The notes beneath the pieces are model-generated. The model made no database searches, was not told where the DNA came from, and saw only the letters and a program-made list of their open reading frames with translations. A stretch of DNA of 64,000 bases, taken from positions 62,001-126,000 of the forward strand of contig NZ_AP024898.1 of NCBI RefSeq assembly GCF_024529975.1, read 5' to 3'. Origin of the DNA: Vibrio quintilis. GTDB lineage: Bacteria; Pseudomonadota; Gammaproteobacteria; Enterobacterales; Vibrionaceae. Below are positions 18,308 to 26,201 of the stretch, piece after piece. The translations under genes were made by a program, and so were the position numbers. Position 1 is the stretch's first letter, and each line of letters starts with the position of its first letter.

Positions 18308-18427
18308 ATGAGTGATTTCGAGTATGATGAAGATAGTTTGGAGCTGCTGGATGCGATGGAAATAGGAATGAATATTTCTGAATTACAACAGCTCATGCAG
18401 GAAACAGAAGCAGAAAATAATCATTGA
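18308..18427 (+). CDS. 39-residue acidic small protein, function unknown
   Basis: An ATG at 18308 is preceded by a perfect AGGAGG ribosome site with five-base spacing. It opens a 39-codon frame ending TGA at 18427. The product begins MSDFEYDEDSLELLDAMEIG, is very acidic and probably helical, and has no signal peptide or membrane segment. It has its own upstream space and a following hairpin at 18454, so it looks like a single-gene transcription unit. I do not recognise the family. The strong ribosome site and tidy gene boundaries are the main evidence. Confidence 0.65.
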   Translation: MSDFEYDEDSLELLDAMEIGMNISELQQLMQETEAENNH

Positions 18428-18453
18428 AAACTGGCTTCAGTTCGATCACTGTT

Positions 18454-18486
18454 CCGGTACGCACGAATGACTTATGTGTGTACCGG
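18454..18486 (+). terminator. Hairpin after the small gene
   Basis: CCGGTACGCAC and GTGTGTACCGG pair as an 11-bp stem with one G-T pair, around an 11-base loop, followed by TTTAAGC. It lies 27 bases past the small gene's stop. Confidence 0.55.
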
Positions 18487-18633
18487 TTTAAGCTTCCCCC
18501 TGATTTTACAGCCACAGGTTTATGTCATCATTAATTCTGACTGTATCAATATCTCTTAAGATCAGCCGCATTCCGTGACTTTTACCCCGATTCAGTTCAT
18601 GATTTTGTTTTTCAGTATGACTTTGCCTGAATG

Positions 18634-19290
18634 ATGAATTTTTTAGCCCACTTACATATTGCAAATGCCTGCCAGTCCAGTTTACTGGGCAACCTGCTGG
18701 GGGATTTTATTAAAGGGAACCCTGAAAAACAGTTTCCTGATGCGGTGGCGCAGGGAATCAGATTACACCGTTTTGTGGATGCTTATACTGATCATCACCC
18801 CATGATCAATGAAGTGAAACCATTGTTTGCTGGTCCGGCCCGGCGTTTTGCTGCAATTGCGCTGGATGTGTTCTGGGATCATTGCCTTTCATGCCAATGG
18901 CAGGATTATCATGCGCAGCCGTTGAATGAGTTTTGCCGGGATGTCCGCCAGCAGCTTGAGCAGGAGATAACGTTTCCTGTGCCGGAACGTTTCGTCATGG
19001 TGAATCATAGAATGTGGCAGAGTAAATGGCTTGAGTCTTATGGTGATATGCGCAATATAGAACTGGCACTAAACCGGATGTCTTTACGTTCAGAACGAAT
19101 GCATGCTTTACAGCAATGTTATCCGCTTCTTGAAAGTAATTATCCCGTTTTACGGGCGTGTTTTGACCAGTTTTATCCGTTGATTCTGTCAGCGACACAA
19201 AGCCGGGTGAGTGGCAATGATAGGTTGAATATGACCTCATTCGCATCATGTGCGAATGAGGCCGTCAAAATCAAAAATAGTGTCAGCTAA
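18634..19290 (+). CDS. acpH: Acyl carrier protein phosphodiesterase
   Basis: The protein has the AcpH/DUF479 pattern: MNFLAHLHIA at the start, GNLLGDFIKG, an LHRFVDAYTDHHP motif with the metal-binding His/Asp residues, and ALDVFWDHCL. AcpH removes 4'-phosphopantetheine from holo-ACP. Two ATGs are in tandem; the second (18634) matches the usual MNFLAH start. The stop codon overlaps the stop of the convergent PLC-like gene by two to three bases, and a perfect inverted repeat lies within the last 20 codons. Confidence 0.9.
   Translation: MNFLAHLHIANACQSSLLGNLLGDFIKGNPEKQFPDAVAQGIRLHRFVDAYTDHHPMINEVKPLFAGPARRFAAIALDVFWDHCLSCQWQDYHAQPLNEFCRDVRQQLEQEITFPVPERFVMVNHRMWQSKWLESYGDMRNIELALNRMSLRSERMHALQQCYPLLESNYPVLRACFDQFYPLILSATQSRVSGNDRLNMTSFASCANEAVKIKNSVS
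19235..19261. terminator. 11-bp inverted repeat inside the acpH 3' end
   Basis: CCTCATTCGCA and TGCGAATGAGG form a perfect stem with a 5-base loop. It lies inside acpH coding sequence and just past the end of the minus-strand PLC gene, so it may stop minus-strand transcription. T runs are short on both strands. Confidence 0.4.
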
Positions 19291-20192
19291 AAATAGAACT
19301 TGAGTTCTGCACGGGTTAGAGCTTCTGAAGTAAAATCAGAAATGATCACCCCGTAGTGACCTGATTTCTGGTCATCAAAATAATGAATCAAACGTTGATT
19401 GATATCTTTTGCGACCCCCGGAATATTCGGGATTCCGAAGATTGGGCGATAGCCACTGGTAAAGTTGAGGAAGAGTTCACCATTGCTTTGTTTGGCTAAA
19501 CCCAGATTTTTATTAATTTCCTGCCATTTATTGTCATTTGATGACGCGCTGACCTTGTAATAGTCCTGAACATGGATTGGCGTATTTCTGGAATCATTTA
19601 TTGTAAATTCTGCATTATCAGACCATTGCGTGACATCGATGCCGCCGGCATTCCAGAATGAACCGGGAAAGCGTCTCAATAATACAATTTTTCCCCGGGC
19701 TTCTCCCAATTTTGGCAGATAACTGTGTCCCCACCAGAAGTTATTATATTGGGACTCGTTTTTATACTGAACAAAGGTTTGTTCAAATGTGCGGGAATTA
19801 TTTTCTGGTTTGTATTCCTGTGAGACTTCCATGAGTACCGTTTCGGACGGGTGCAATGAAAGAAAATCTGTCACAGCCTGAAGTACATCATCAAAATTAA
19901 GGTGTTGATAGACGGAACCGTGGTGGACAACCAGCGCATCGCCATAATGGCGTAAGCGAATGTCAAGGTAACGGACTCCGATGTTCAGTTGATCAGCAAT
20001 CGAGAGATTTTGTGTTTTTGCGATGCCACTGATGGGTTCATGTGTTGCTCCGGAGTCATGTGTGCCTGGAATCGTCATATTTGTCAGAGAAACTGAATCA
20101 TCCACATTATTCATCCAATCTGATAAGTTGGAGGCAAAACATGAAGCAGGCAGTGTGAGTGCTAAGGTTAAGATTAAAGAGTTAATTTTCAT
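19287..20192 (-). CDS. Secreted phosphatidylinositol-specific phospholipase C-like protein
   Basis: A signal peptide (MKINSLILTLALTLPASCFA) precedes a PI-PLC X-type domain. The two catalytic histidines appear as IPGTHDSGA (near residue 46) and VVHHGSVYQ (near residue 90), with RYLDIRLRHYGDAL and the conserved ETVLMEVSQEY between and after them. About 301 residues is the usual size for bacterial PI-PLC. The ATG at 20192 is chosen because it starts the signal peptide; the frame extends eight codons further. Bacterial enzymes of this type cleave PI or GPI anchors; the natural substrate here is unknown. Confidence 0.88.
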   Translation of the reverse strand: MKINSLILTLALTLPASCFASNLSDWMNNVDDSVSLTNMTIPGTHDSGATHEPISGIAKTQNLSIADQLNIGVRYLDIRLRHYGDALVVHHGSVYQHLNFDDVLQAVTDFLSLHPSETVLMEVSQEYKPENNSRTFEQTFVQYKNESQYNNFWWGHSYLPKLGEARGKIVLLRRFPGSFWNAGGIDVTQWSDNAEFTINDSRNTPIHVQDYYKVSASSNDNKWQEINKNLGLAKQSNGELFLNFTSGYRPIFGIPNIPGVAKDINQRLIHYFDDQKSGHYGVIISDFTSEALTRAELKFYF

Positions 20193-20361
20193 AGTATAAT
20201 ATCCATGTGAAACCAATTGCCTAATTTTGCGAAAGTAGCAGGGAGTACAAACAAAAGGGAAGCTGAATTTCGATTTTCGTGTTCAGGAAGAGATCTTCAT
20301 TCGTTTTTCCGGAGCATTGGTTAAAACAAACAACGTTTATTTTTTTATCATCAGAGGTTTT

Positions 20362-21012
20362 ATGGATCAGTTTATGACACATATACTTTCGGTTTTTATG
20401 GGATTTTTTGCCATGATGAACCCAATAGCAAATACACCGGTATTTCTGGGTTTAACTGCAGAAGAAACGCCGGAAGAACGAAAAAAAGTGGCGTGCCGGG
20501 CTTTGGTTGTGAGCTTTTTGATTATTTTTGTATTTGCAGCAGCCGGAAAAGTAATTTTTGATTTATTCGGGATTACTTTGCCCGCATTCAGGATTACCGG
20601 TGGGATTCTGATTGGATTGGTGGGATATCACATGTTACAGGGAGGAGAACATTCTTCTATCCAGCACCCGAGTGAAGAAGATAAGAAAAAGAGCAGTGAA
20701 GCTCTGATGAGTATCGCTGTTTCCCCGCTGGCTATGCCGATTCTTGCCGGGCCGGGAACAATTGCAACGGCGATGAATTTCTCTTCTTCTGGCGGCATCG
20801 TGGAATTTGCCGTCACTATGGTTTCGTTTTTGATGCTTTGTATTATCAGTTACGTATTTTTTGTGTCAGGTGAAAAATTTATCAGTTATATCGGCGATAA
20901 CGGCGTAAAAGTGATCACCCGGTTAATGGGATTGATTCTGGCCGTGATTGGTGTACAGATGTTAATCGGGGGGATTGGCGGAGCGGTGACCTATCTTCAG
21001 CTGCATCATTAG
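20362..21012 (+). CDS. MarC-family inner membrane protein
   Basis: The protein has six predicted membrane helices and the MarC/UPF0056 signatures: FFAMMNPIANTPVFLGLT, the RITGGILIGLVGYHM segment, and SPLAMPILAGPGTIATAM in the middle. The function of the family is not settled; older links to multidrug resistance were withdrawn. The ATG at 20362 follows AGAGG; an upstream ATG in frame at 20317 has no such site. Its nearest E. coli relative by pattern is likely YhgN or YchE. Confidence 0.88.
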   Translation: MDQFMTHILSVFMGFFAMMNPIANTPVFLGLTAEETPEERKKVACRALVVSFLIIFVFAAAGKVIFDLFGITLPAFRITGGILIGLVGYHMLQGGEHSSIQHPSEEDKKKSSEALMSIAVSPLAMPILAGPGTIATAMNFSSSGGIVEFAVTMVSFLMLCIISYVFFVSGEKFISYIGDNGVKVITRLMGLILAVIGVQMLIGGIGGAVTYLQLHH

Positions 21013-21412
21013 TTTGTTTGGGAATTAACATGAAACCGGAATGGTTTGACATCGCTCAGGTATACCCGCCCGGGTCACTCCCATTCCGGTTCTGCTTTAT
21101 CTGCCAGGTTTTAATTATTTCCCGGGAGCATACAATTGTGTCGGAGTTTCAGTTTCGCAACGGTGCTTATCAAAATCATTCTGCATACCGCCATTCCCCA
21201 GGAATGTCATTCTGACGATCATTCCCCGATCAGTAAACCACTTCAGGTCTTCACAGGCGATGCGGTAACTCAGCTCTTTGATGTGTACCCGTTTCCAGCG
21301 TACACCTCCGCCATGGGTCGAGACCGTATAAGCAATCACACCATTGTCTGTTACTTTAATCTCTTTATGATCTCGGAACGTGTCAACCTGTTTTGCACCA
21401 CCCGGAAAATAA

Positions 21413-22555
21413 TTAAATTGCATTTCTCGTGACGCTGGATAAGGTTGGGAAATTCACACCTTTTTCTATCACTTCACTATCAGCATCTTCCGGTACCGGA
21501 TTAATACTCACTTCTTTGGCTGGCATCGCGACTTTGGGGGCACCTTTAGCAAAACGCTCCGGGTGTGCAGCATAAGCGGCATCAAGACCCGCCTGACGTG
21601 TCACTGCCTCCTCTGTATATCTTCCTGTAAAAACATGCTCCGGTGTAAAGCCACCTAACTGGCTGTGATAATGACAGGTGTTGTACCATGTTACATAGTC
21701 CTGACACCAACGATTCGCATGCCCATAATCTTCAAAACGACGGGGATAATCTGGTTGATATTTGAGTGTTTTAAATTGTGATTCACTAAATGGGTTGTCA
21801 TTACTGACCCGCGGACGACTGTGGCTGGCGGTGACTGCAAGCTCAGACAGCAAATCCAGATAACAATGGGCAGTCATCGGCGCGCCTCTGTCCTGATGAA
21901 GGGTTAAACCGCTTGATTCAAGGTCATAACGGGTGATTGCTTCTTCCATTAGCTGGGATGCTAACGCACTGTTTTCCTTGCGCGATAGCATCCAGGCAAC
22001 AATGTAACGGCTAAATAAATCCATCACGACATAAAGTGATAAATATTCTCCCCGCTTTTGAGTGGGTAATTTGGTGATATCCCAGGTCCAGACCTGATTG
22101 GGATGTTGAGCCACCAGACGGGGAACCATGTGAGACTGCGCTGGCCGCTGTGCCCGGCGTTCACCATGAAGATTATCTTCACGTAAGAGCCGGTGCATGG
22201 TGCTGACTGAGCACAGATATTGCCCTTGCTGCAACAGGTCATAATAAATCTGCACCGGCGGTTGGTTACAATAAGTTTCACTGAGCATCACCGATTTCAC
22301 TGTTTCTCTTTCTGTATCGCTTAATGCTCTGGGCTGGCGCGCGTGTTTCCGGGAGCGGTGAATCCGGGGCAAAGGGCCACAAAACTGAACACCCCGGATA
22401 TAACGTCTTAATGTATTGCGGTTGACGTTAAGCACCTGGCAGGCGAGCCTTTGGGAGACAAATGCAGGTAAGGGATGTTGCGCCAGCGTCATGATTTGTT
22501 CTCTTGTTCCATCGCTTCTATCAACGCCAAGGCTTTTTTTTGGAGCGAGAGACAA
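21413..22555 (-). CDS. IS3-family transposase OrfB (DDE integrase)
   Basis: The protein has an N-terminal helical region (HTH_21-like, NRNTLRRYIRG), then an rve integrase core with the DDE triad: first Asp in VWTWDITKLP, second Asp in LHQDRGAPM, Glu in NDNPFSESQFKTLKY. A Tyr-rich C-terminal segment (WYNTCHYHSQLGGFTPE) is typical of IS3 transposases. The frame overlaps orfA by 67 bases and is in the -1 frame relative to it, so the active product is probably an OrfAB fusion made by frameshifting. All catalytic residues are present. Confidence 0.93.
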   Translation of the reverse strand: MSLAPKKSLGVDRSDGTREQIMTLAQHPLPAFVSQRLACQVLNVNRNTLRRYIRGVQFCGPLPRIHRSRKHARQPRALSDTERETVKSVMLSETYCNQPPVQIYYDLLQQGQYLCSVSTMHRLLREDNLHGERRAQRPAQSHMVPRLVAQHPNQVWTWDITKLPTQKRGEYLSLYVVMDLFSRYIVAWMLSRKENSALASQLMEEAITRYDLESSGLTLHQDRGAPMTAHCYLDLLSELAVTASHSRPRVSNDNPFSESQFKTLKYQPDYPRRFEDYGHANRWCQDYVTWYNTCHYHSQLGGFTPEHVFTGRYTEEAVTRQAGLDAAYAAHPERFAKGAPKVAMPAKEVSINPVPEDADSEVIEKGVNFPTLSSVTRNAI

Positions 22556-22905
22556 CCGTCTTTTACCTCAATCTGATGACGAAGACGGGCGTTCTCTTTC
22601 TCTAAGAGCTCAATGCGTTTTTGCTCGGGAGTTTTTGCTGACGCAGGACCGGGGGCTGATTTTTCGAGCCCTTTGATGCCGTTCTCAGCGAATTCTTTCC
22701 GCCATTGTGAAAGCTGATTTGAGTAAAGCTTTTCCCGCCGGAGTAAGGCACCAACCTCGCCATGTTTACAGGCATCGGCCTGTTGTATAATGGAAAGCTT
22801 GTATTCGGTCGTAAAGATACGGCGGGTTTTCTTTTCCAGCTCCGGAGAGGGATTGACCTGCGGCTCAACCGTTGTGTTCTTTGGCATCATGAACTCCTTT
22901 TTCAC
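22489..22905 (-). CDS. IS3-family transposase OrfA (HTH, leucine zipper)
   Basis: The protein has an HTH_Tnp_1-type domain (RRIFTTEYKLSIIQQADA, SQWRKEFAENGIKGLE) followed by a helical zipper (EQKRIELLEKENARLRHQIEVK). This is the usual OrfA arrangement, and binds the IS ends. The start could be the first ATG at 22905 or the MMPKN methionines a few codons later. Confidence 0.9.
   Translation of the reverse strand: MKKEFMMPKNTTVEPQVNPSPELEKKTRRIFTTEYKLSIIQQADACKHGEVGALLRREKLYSNQLSQWRKEFAENGIKGLEKSAPGPASAKTPEQKRIELLEKENARLRHQIEVKDGCLSLQKKALALIEAMEQENKS
22534..22541 (-). promoter_or_regulatory. Probable -1 frameshift slippery run in the IS3 element
   Basis: On the coding strand an A8G run reads CAA AAA AAA GCC in orfA and CCA AAA AAA AGC in orfB. 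Slipping back one base here would join orfA to orfB, the normal way IS3 elements make OrfAB. Runs of this A-type are common at such sites. Confidence 0.65.
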
Positions 22906-23195
22906 CCTGATTTGTATGTTATCTCAAAAGCGGGTGGTTCAATAGCAGGTTGACACACAGGGATCTTTCAGGTTGTCTTTAGCGACCTGAATTGTTTCCT
23001 GAGAAGCGGTTGTTTGAATTTCATTAATATTTTGAGCACAGCCACTGATGACAAAAGCGGAACATGCCGCAATAAGTGTGGTTTTAATATTCATATATCA
23101 CTCTTTATGATTTATTGAAGTTATTACCTTTATTAACGGCGCGTGATACTAACACATTGATTAAAATTCCGTGTCACTAAATAAATTTCAAAGCT

Positions 23196-23217
23196 TATTT
23201 CAGGTTGTTTGGGTATA
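23196..23217. repeat. Half copy of the TATACCC repeat
   Basis: The segment TTTCAGGTTGTTTGGGTATA matches the right end of the repeat family. It lies about 100 bases upstream of the broken lipoprotein gene, as the half copy at 23813 does for the intact paralogue. Confidence 0.65.
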
Positions 23218-23277
23218 AAACCGGAAACCTTTGACTCTTAGTGTTTGGGCATATGGTTTATTTGGTTGACCTCAAAA

Positions 23278-23298
23278 CTCCCGCTTTAATTGCGGGAG
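23278..23298 (-). terminator. Terminator of the lipoprotein gene
   Basis: CTCCCGC and GCGGGAG form a 7-bp stem with a 7-base loop. On the minus strand it is followed by TTTT, and it lies 30 bases past the stop of the gene ending at 23329. Confidence 0.7.
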
Positions 23299-23328
23299 CT
23301 TCAGTTGGTCGTCAGCAGAGTTGGTTTT

Positions 23329-23718
23329 TCAGGAAGGTTTTGTATCTGAAGGGTGATTCACCGGCATGATTACCTGGCATCGTTCCTGATTATAATCATT
23401 TGTGATGCCTTTGGTTCCCTGAAAAGCAACCCGGACGGTCATCCCATGGTCAACAAACCAGCGGAGCTGTCCGCAAGCAATTTGAGTGCTGTACTCTTCT
23501 ATTTTGTGTCGCACCCAGTATTGATTATTCGGTATGTAGACTCTGAAATAGATCACTCCGTTTTCAGTGATTTTGATTTCCCTGATGTTTTTTAATCGTT
23601 CTTTTGCCAGAGAAATTGTTTCCTTCGAAGCTGTTGTCTGAAGTTCATTAATATTTTTAACACAGCCACTGATGACAAAAGCGGAGCAAACCGCAATAAG
23701 TGTGGTTTTTAAATTCAT
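23329..23718 (-). CDS. Small lipoprotein, function unknown (intact paralogue)
   Basis: The 129-residue product has a lipoprotein signal with lipobox VISGC (Cys19). The mature domain is about 110 residues, with conserved Cys in IACGQLRWF and near the end in QERCQV, which may form a disulphide. I do not recognise the family. It is a tandem duplicate of the gene split by the IS at 21115-23094: the coding sequence, roughly 60 bases upstream of the ATG and a half repeat are shared. The intact copy could supply the lost function. A terminator follows at 23278. Confidence 0.8.
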   Translation of the reverse strand: MNLKTTLIAVCSAFVISGCVKNINELQTTASKETISLAKERLKNIREIKITENGVIYFRVYIPNNQYWVRHKIEEYSTQIACGQLRWFVDHGMTVRVAFQGTKGITNDYNQERCQVIMPVNHPSDTKPS

Positions 23719-23812
23719 ATTTCACTCTTTATTAATTATTGACGTTATTACCTGTTTAACGGCGCGCGATACTAACATATTTTCTACTGCGTTATCGCCT
23801 GCGGTGAATACA

Positions 23813-23845
23813 CTGAAACCTGCATCTTCAGGTTGTTTAGGTATG
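23813..23845. repeat. Half copy of the TATACCC repeat
   Basis: CTGAAACCTGCATCTTCAGG followed by TTGTTTAGGTATG is the right end of the repeat family with one or two changes. It lies about 95 bases upstream of the intact lipoprotein gene. Confidence 0.75.
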
Positions 23846-24120
23846 AAGCACAAACAAATTGCTGCCAAAATTTCCCTGAAAGATCAACTGACCCTGGCAA
23901 CTTTACGAATGTGAGTGGCTCAGGTAAAGGCAAGTTTGTATGCATCCTTTTCTGGTGTGGCGGGAAACAATCCTGTCATTAAGAATACTATTCGGTTAAA
24001 TATGTGATATTGCTCACAGGGGTAAATCTTTTTTGAGCTCGTTTATATGAAAATAATTTCATTGCTATATATCATGAAAACAGACCTGATTTTTTCAATT
24101 TTCTGACATAAATCTGAACA
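23846..24120. other. Intergenic region before the crystallin-like gene
   Basis: This is the divergent space between the lipoprotein gene and the gene at 24121. It is AT-rich toward its end. No operator or RNA could be supported. Confidence 0.4.
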
Positions 24121-24423
24121 ATGAGATTAAAAAATATATTATGTGCAATCGCAGTGATTGCCATGGCTTCCGTGAGTACGGAGGCGGGCCTGAATACCAG
24201 GCAGGATCATACAGTAAGCTCCGATGAGCCCATGTCTGTGTTGTGGACTGAAAATGACTTCTCCGGGCGAACCGTGATTTTAAAAAACTTTCTGGATATC
24301 AACTCGTTGAACCATTCCTATGATTTAGATGCGAAAACTTCTCTGATCCGGCTGGAAAATGGTGCTGAGATTATATTTTATGATGACGAATATGATATAC
24401 CCAAGCAACCTGAAGATACATAA
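24121..24423 (+). CDS. Small secreted beta/gamma-crystallin-like protein, end formed by a repeat
   Basis: A signal peptide (about 22 residues, ending STEAG) is followed by one short domain. VLWTENDFSGRTVIL, the middle region with DLDAKTSLIRL, and EIIFYDDEYD resemble a beta/gamma-crystallin Greek-key unit, where a new strand would normally follow the last motif. Instead the frame enters the 177-bp repeat at 24396 and ends after IPKQPEDT. The natural end may have been cut off by the repeat. The crystallin assignment is by pattern only. Confidence 0.55.
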   Translation: MRLKNILCAIAVIAMASVSTEAGLNTRQDHTVSSDEPMSVLWTENDFSGRTVILKNFLDINSLNHSYDLDAKTSLIRLENGAEIIFYDDEYDIPKQPEDT

Positions 24424-24572
24424 TGCAGCTCACGCCCTTCGGGTGAGTTTGTCTGGCTCTGATACGGCGTGACTGATTTTCAACGTAGAATGACTCTATC
24501 TTCAAATCAGTGCCTTGTCTCAAAGCCAGACAAATCTCACTGAACCCTGCATCTTCAGGTTGTTTGGGTATA
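24396..24572. repeat. Full 177-bp copy of the TATACCC inverted-end repeat
   Basis: It starts TATACCCAAGCAACCTGAAG and ends CTTCAGGTTGTTTGGGTATA. It has the same length and nearly the same interior as the copy at 12718-12894. Its left end overlaps the last eight codons of the crystallin-like gene. Confidence 0.88.
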
Positions 24573-25378
24573 TACATCAGCACTAATTATTACTTTCAGG
24601 TTGTCCCTCTGTATTGTGACAGCTAAATCAAACCAACTGTACGTGCTTAAGTCTTCAGTCTTACCGTTTTATTCTCTGCCGGAGCTGATTTGTTCTGAAA
24701 GAGACGCTTCTGCTGATGATTCAGAACTATTTCTGACCGGGCGATTATTTCAGCAATATGGGGAAAGTCATTGTTCTGACATGTTTCTCTGCTTTGATAA
24801 ATAAGCTCATCTTCTGCTATATGAAACCAATGTTATTTATTGGGTAATAGCGTATAGGTTTAAGTATCACCATTAATAATATTCATATGCATCACCTCTA
24901 TTATTGGTGTGACTTATTCTGTGTGATATGACTCAATTTGAGACATCTGATTCTATTTTTTAGTGGTTAAATGACATACGATGGGACAGCGGTTGGAAAC
25001 CGTTTTCCTGTAATTGACATGATTTGGCAGCTTATTGCTGACCTGGTTTTGTTTTAAACGTAGTTTTAAACACAAAAACCAAATGAATCTGAATGATGTC
25101 TTTTTTCCGGAAATGTAATGAATACCTGATGGCTTAACAGGTATACATTATCCGGAAAGTCATAAATATAAATCATGGGAAGCGCGGTGTTCCTGACAGT
25201 GATATTGGCTTACCTGTCTTTATGTCCGCAATGCGTTTATCTGTTTTTTCTTCTGTCGTACTGAAGGAGACAACAACAGGGCAGAAGCAATGCTGTTCAC
25301 ATAACGAATCTATCATGATCAGCGGGCAGACAAACGCGAAAAACAATGAATAAAAACGCTCAGTTGGGAGTATACAGA
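24573..25378. other. 800-bp AT-rich region without a supported gene
   Basis: A 67-codon frame at 24601-24804 has no ribosome site or recognisable features and is not accepted. I see no RNA, operator or further repeat here. It may hold the decayed remainder of the crystallin-like gene or an accessory insertion. Confidence 0.4.
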
Positions 25379-26065
25379 ATGATAATTGAAGATATAAAAC
25401 AGCATTTGGGGAAACCCATTACAAAATTATCACTCGGGGGAATCCGCCCCACGCATGAATTAACCGAAAGCTGGATTGGTAAGGTATTTCTTTTTGACCA
25501 GGGGGAAACGCTTCCCCGTGATGATCTGGGAAATGAGATGATGCCGCTGGCACAGATTTGTTTGAAAAACCTGCCATATGTTCCGGAAGCAGTTGAGGGA
25601 ATTGAACTGTTAACTTTGTTTGTTTCTACGGAGTTTCCCCAGCCATTTGATGAAATGGGCAGCAGCTGGTTGATTCGTGAATATCGTTCAGTTCAGGGAC
25701 TGGAAAGGAAAGAGTTTGTCTGTTCTGATTTGGAACCGTTTCCACTTCATCCTGAAATGGTCGAAAGAGATTGTCCGCTCTGGGAAGACCAAATTTTAAG
25801 TAGTATGAAAAATGATATGCCGGTCATGGAAAATAGTGGTGAAATTGAATGCTACTATGACACGATTGATCATTACTATGCCCATAAATTTGGTGGTTAT
25901 CCTTCTTATTGTCAGCCCGGTATTGATTTTGGGGAAGATTATGAATTTGTTTTTCAAATCGCATCTGATCCAAATGTCCGGTTAACTATCGGGGATAACG
26001 GCAGCTTTATGTTTGCCAGAAACCGCAGGGATGGATGTTGGGTCATGTACTACGACGAGTACTAA
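25379..26065 (+). CDS. DUF1963 (YwqG-like) protein
   Basis: The product (about 228 residues) fits the DUF1963/YwqG pattern of cytosolic proteins: an early KLSLGGIRP and later ESWIGKVFLFDQGETLP with the MPLAQICLKNLPYVPE segment, acidic surface, and a C-terminal YSCQPGIDFGEDYEFVFQIASD-like region ending in a GDNGSFMFA strand pair. No membrane segment or signal peptide is present. The biochemical role of the family is unknown to me. The ATG at 25379 follows GGGAG; an ATG at 25346 is in frame but has a poor ribosome site. A strong terminator follows. Confidence 0.7.
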   Translation: MIIEDIKQHLGKPITKLSLGGIRPTHELTESWIGKVFLFDQGETLPRDDLGNEMMPLAQICLKNLPYVPEAVEGIELLTLFVSTEFPQPFDEMGSSWLIREYRSVQGLERKEFVCSDLEPFPLHPEMVERDCPLWEDQILSSMKNDMPVMENSGEIECYYDTIDHYYAHKFGGYPSYCQPGIDFGEDYEFVFQIASDPNVRLTIGDNGSFMFARNRRDGCWVMYYDEY

Positions 26066-26099
26066 TCCATCGTGGATATTTGAACATTGATTGATCATT

Positions 26100-26127
26100 G
26101 CCCGGTGAATGTACCGGGCATTTTTTT
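26100..26127 (+). terminator. Rho-independent terminator
   Basis: GCCCGGT and ACCGGGC pair around a 6-base loop, followed by ATTTTTTT, 34 bases past the DUF1963 gene. Confidence 0.88.
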
Positions 26128-26201
26128 GATGATGTGACCGATCGGACAGATTCTTTCATCCGATAACGGTTCGGGGATTCGGATTCAAGGCTTAAGGTTC
26201 T

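Larger units (their letters stand above)
21381..22955 (-). mobile_element. IS3-family insertion sequence, about 1575 bp
   Basis: Both ends read TGTCAACCTG inward, and after one gap both continue ACCACCCG, giving an imperfect inverted repeat of about 25 bp with the TG...CA ends usual for IS3. The element carries overlapping orfA and orfB with an A8 slippery run. The bordering lipoprotein fragments define the edges. I could not find a clear 3-5 bp target duplication; one more base on each side (G/C) also matches, so the ends are accurate to about one base. Confidence 0.88.
21115..23094 (-). pseudogene. Lipoprotein gene split by an IS3-family element
   Basis: The 5' part (22956-23094) encodes a lipoprotein signal (MNIKTTLIAACSAFVISGC) nearly identical to the intact paralogue at 23329-23718. 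The 3' part (21115-21380) encodes the remainder (EIKVTDNG, RIACEDLKWFTDRGMIVRMTFLGNGG), matching the paralogue's EIKITENG and IACGQLRWFVDHGMTVRVAFQGTKG. The IS at 21381-22955 sits exactly between the two parts. The gene is therefore broken, about 44 codons in. The 3' part can still be read as an open frame that starts inside the IS, but it lacks the signal sequence. Confidence 0.88.

Noticed and set aside
21018..21215. 65-codon plus-strand frame after the marC-like gene
   Set aside because: It overlaps the end of the broken lipoprotein gene on the other strand and shows no protein features.
21376..22960. Target-site duplication of the IS3 element
   Set aside because: The flanks (GGAACG and CACAGG) do not match as a 3-5 bp direct repeat; an extra matching base on each side makes the border uncertain.
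24371..24583. Open frames in repeats that translate to a common PKQPEDAGFS-type peptide (also 39370-39618 and 59845-60036)
   Set aside because: The same peptide appears only because the DNA repeat recurs. The frames have no ribosome sites and run across the element ends.
24601..24804. 67-codon frame after the repeat at 24396
   Set aside because: No ribosome site, no domain, and it starts right at the edge of the repeat.
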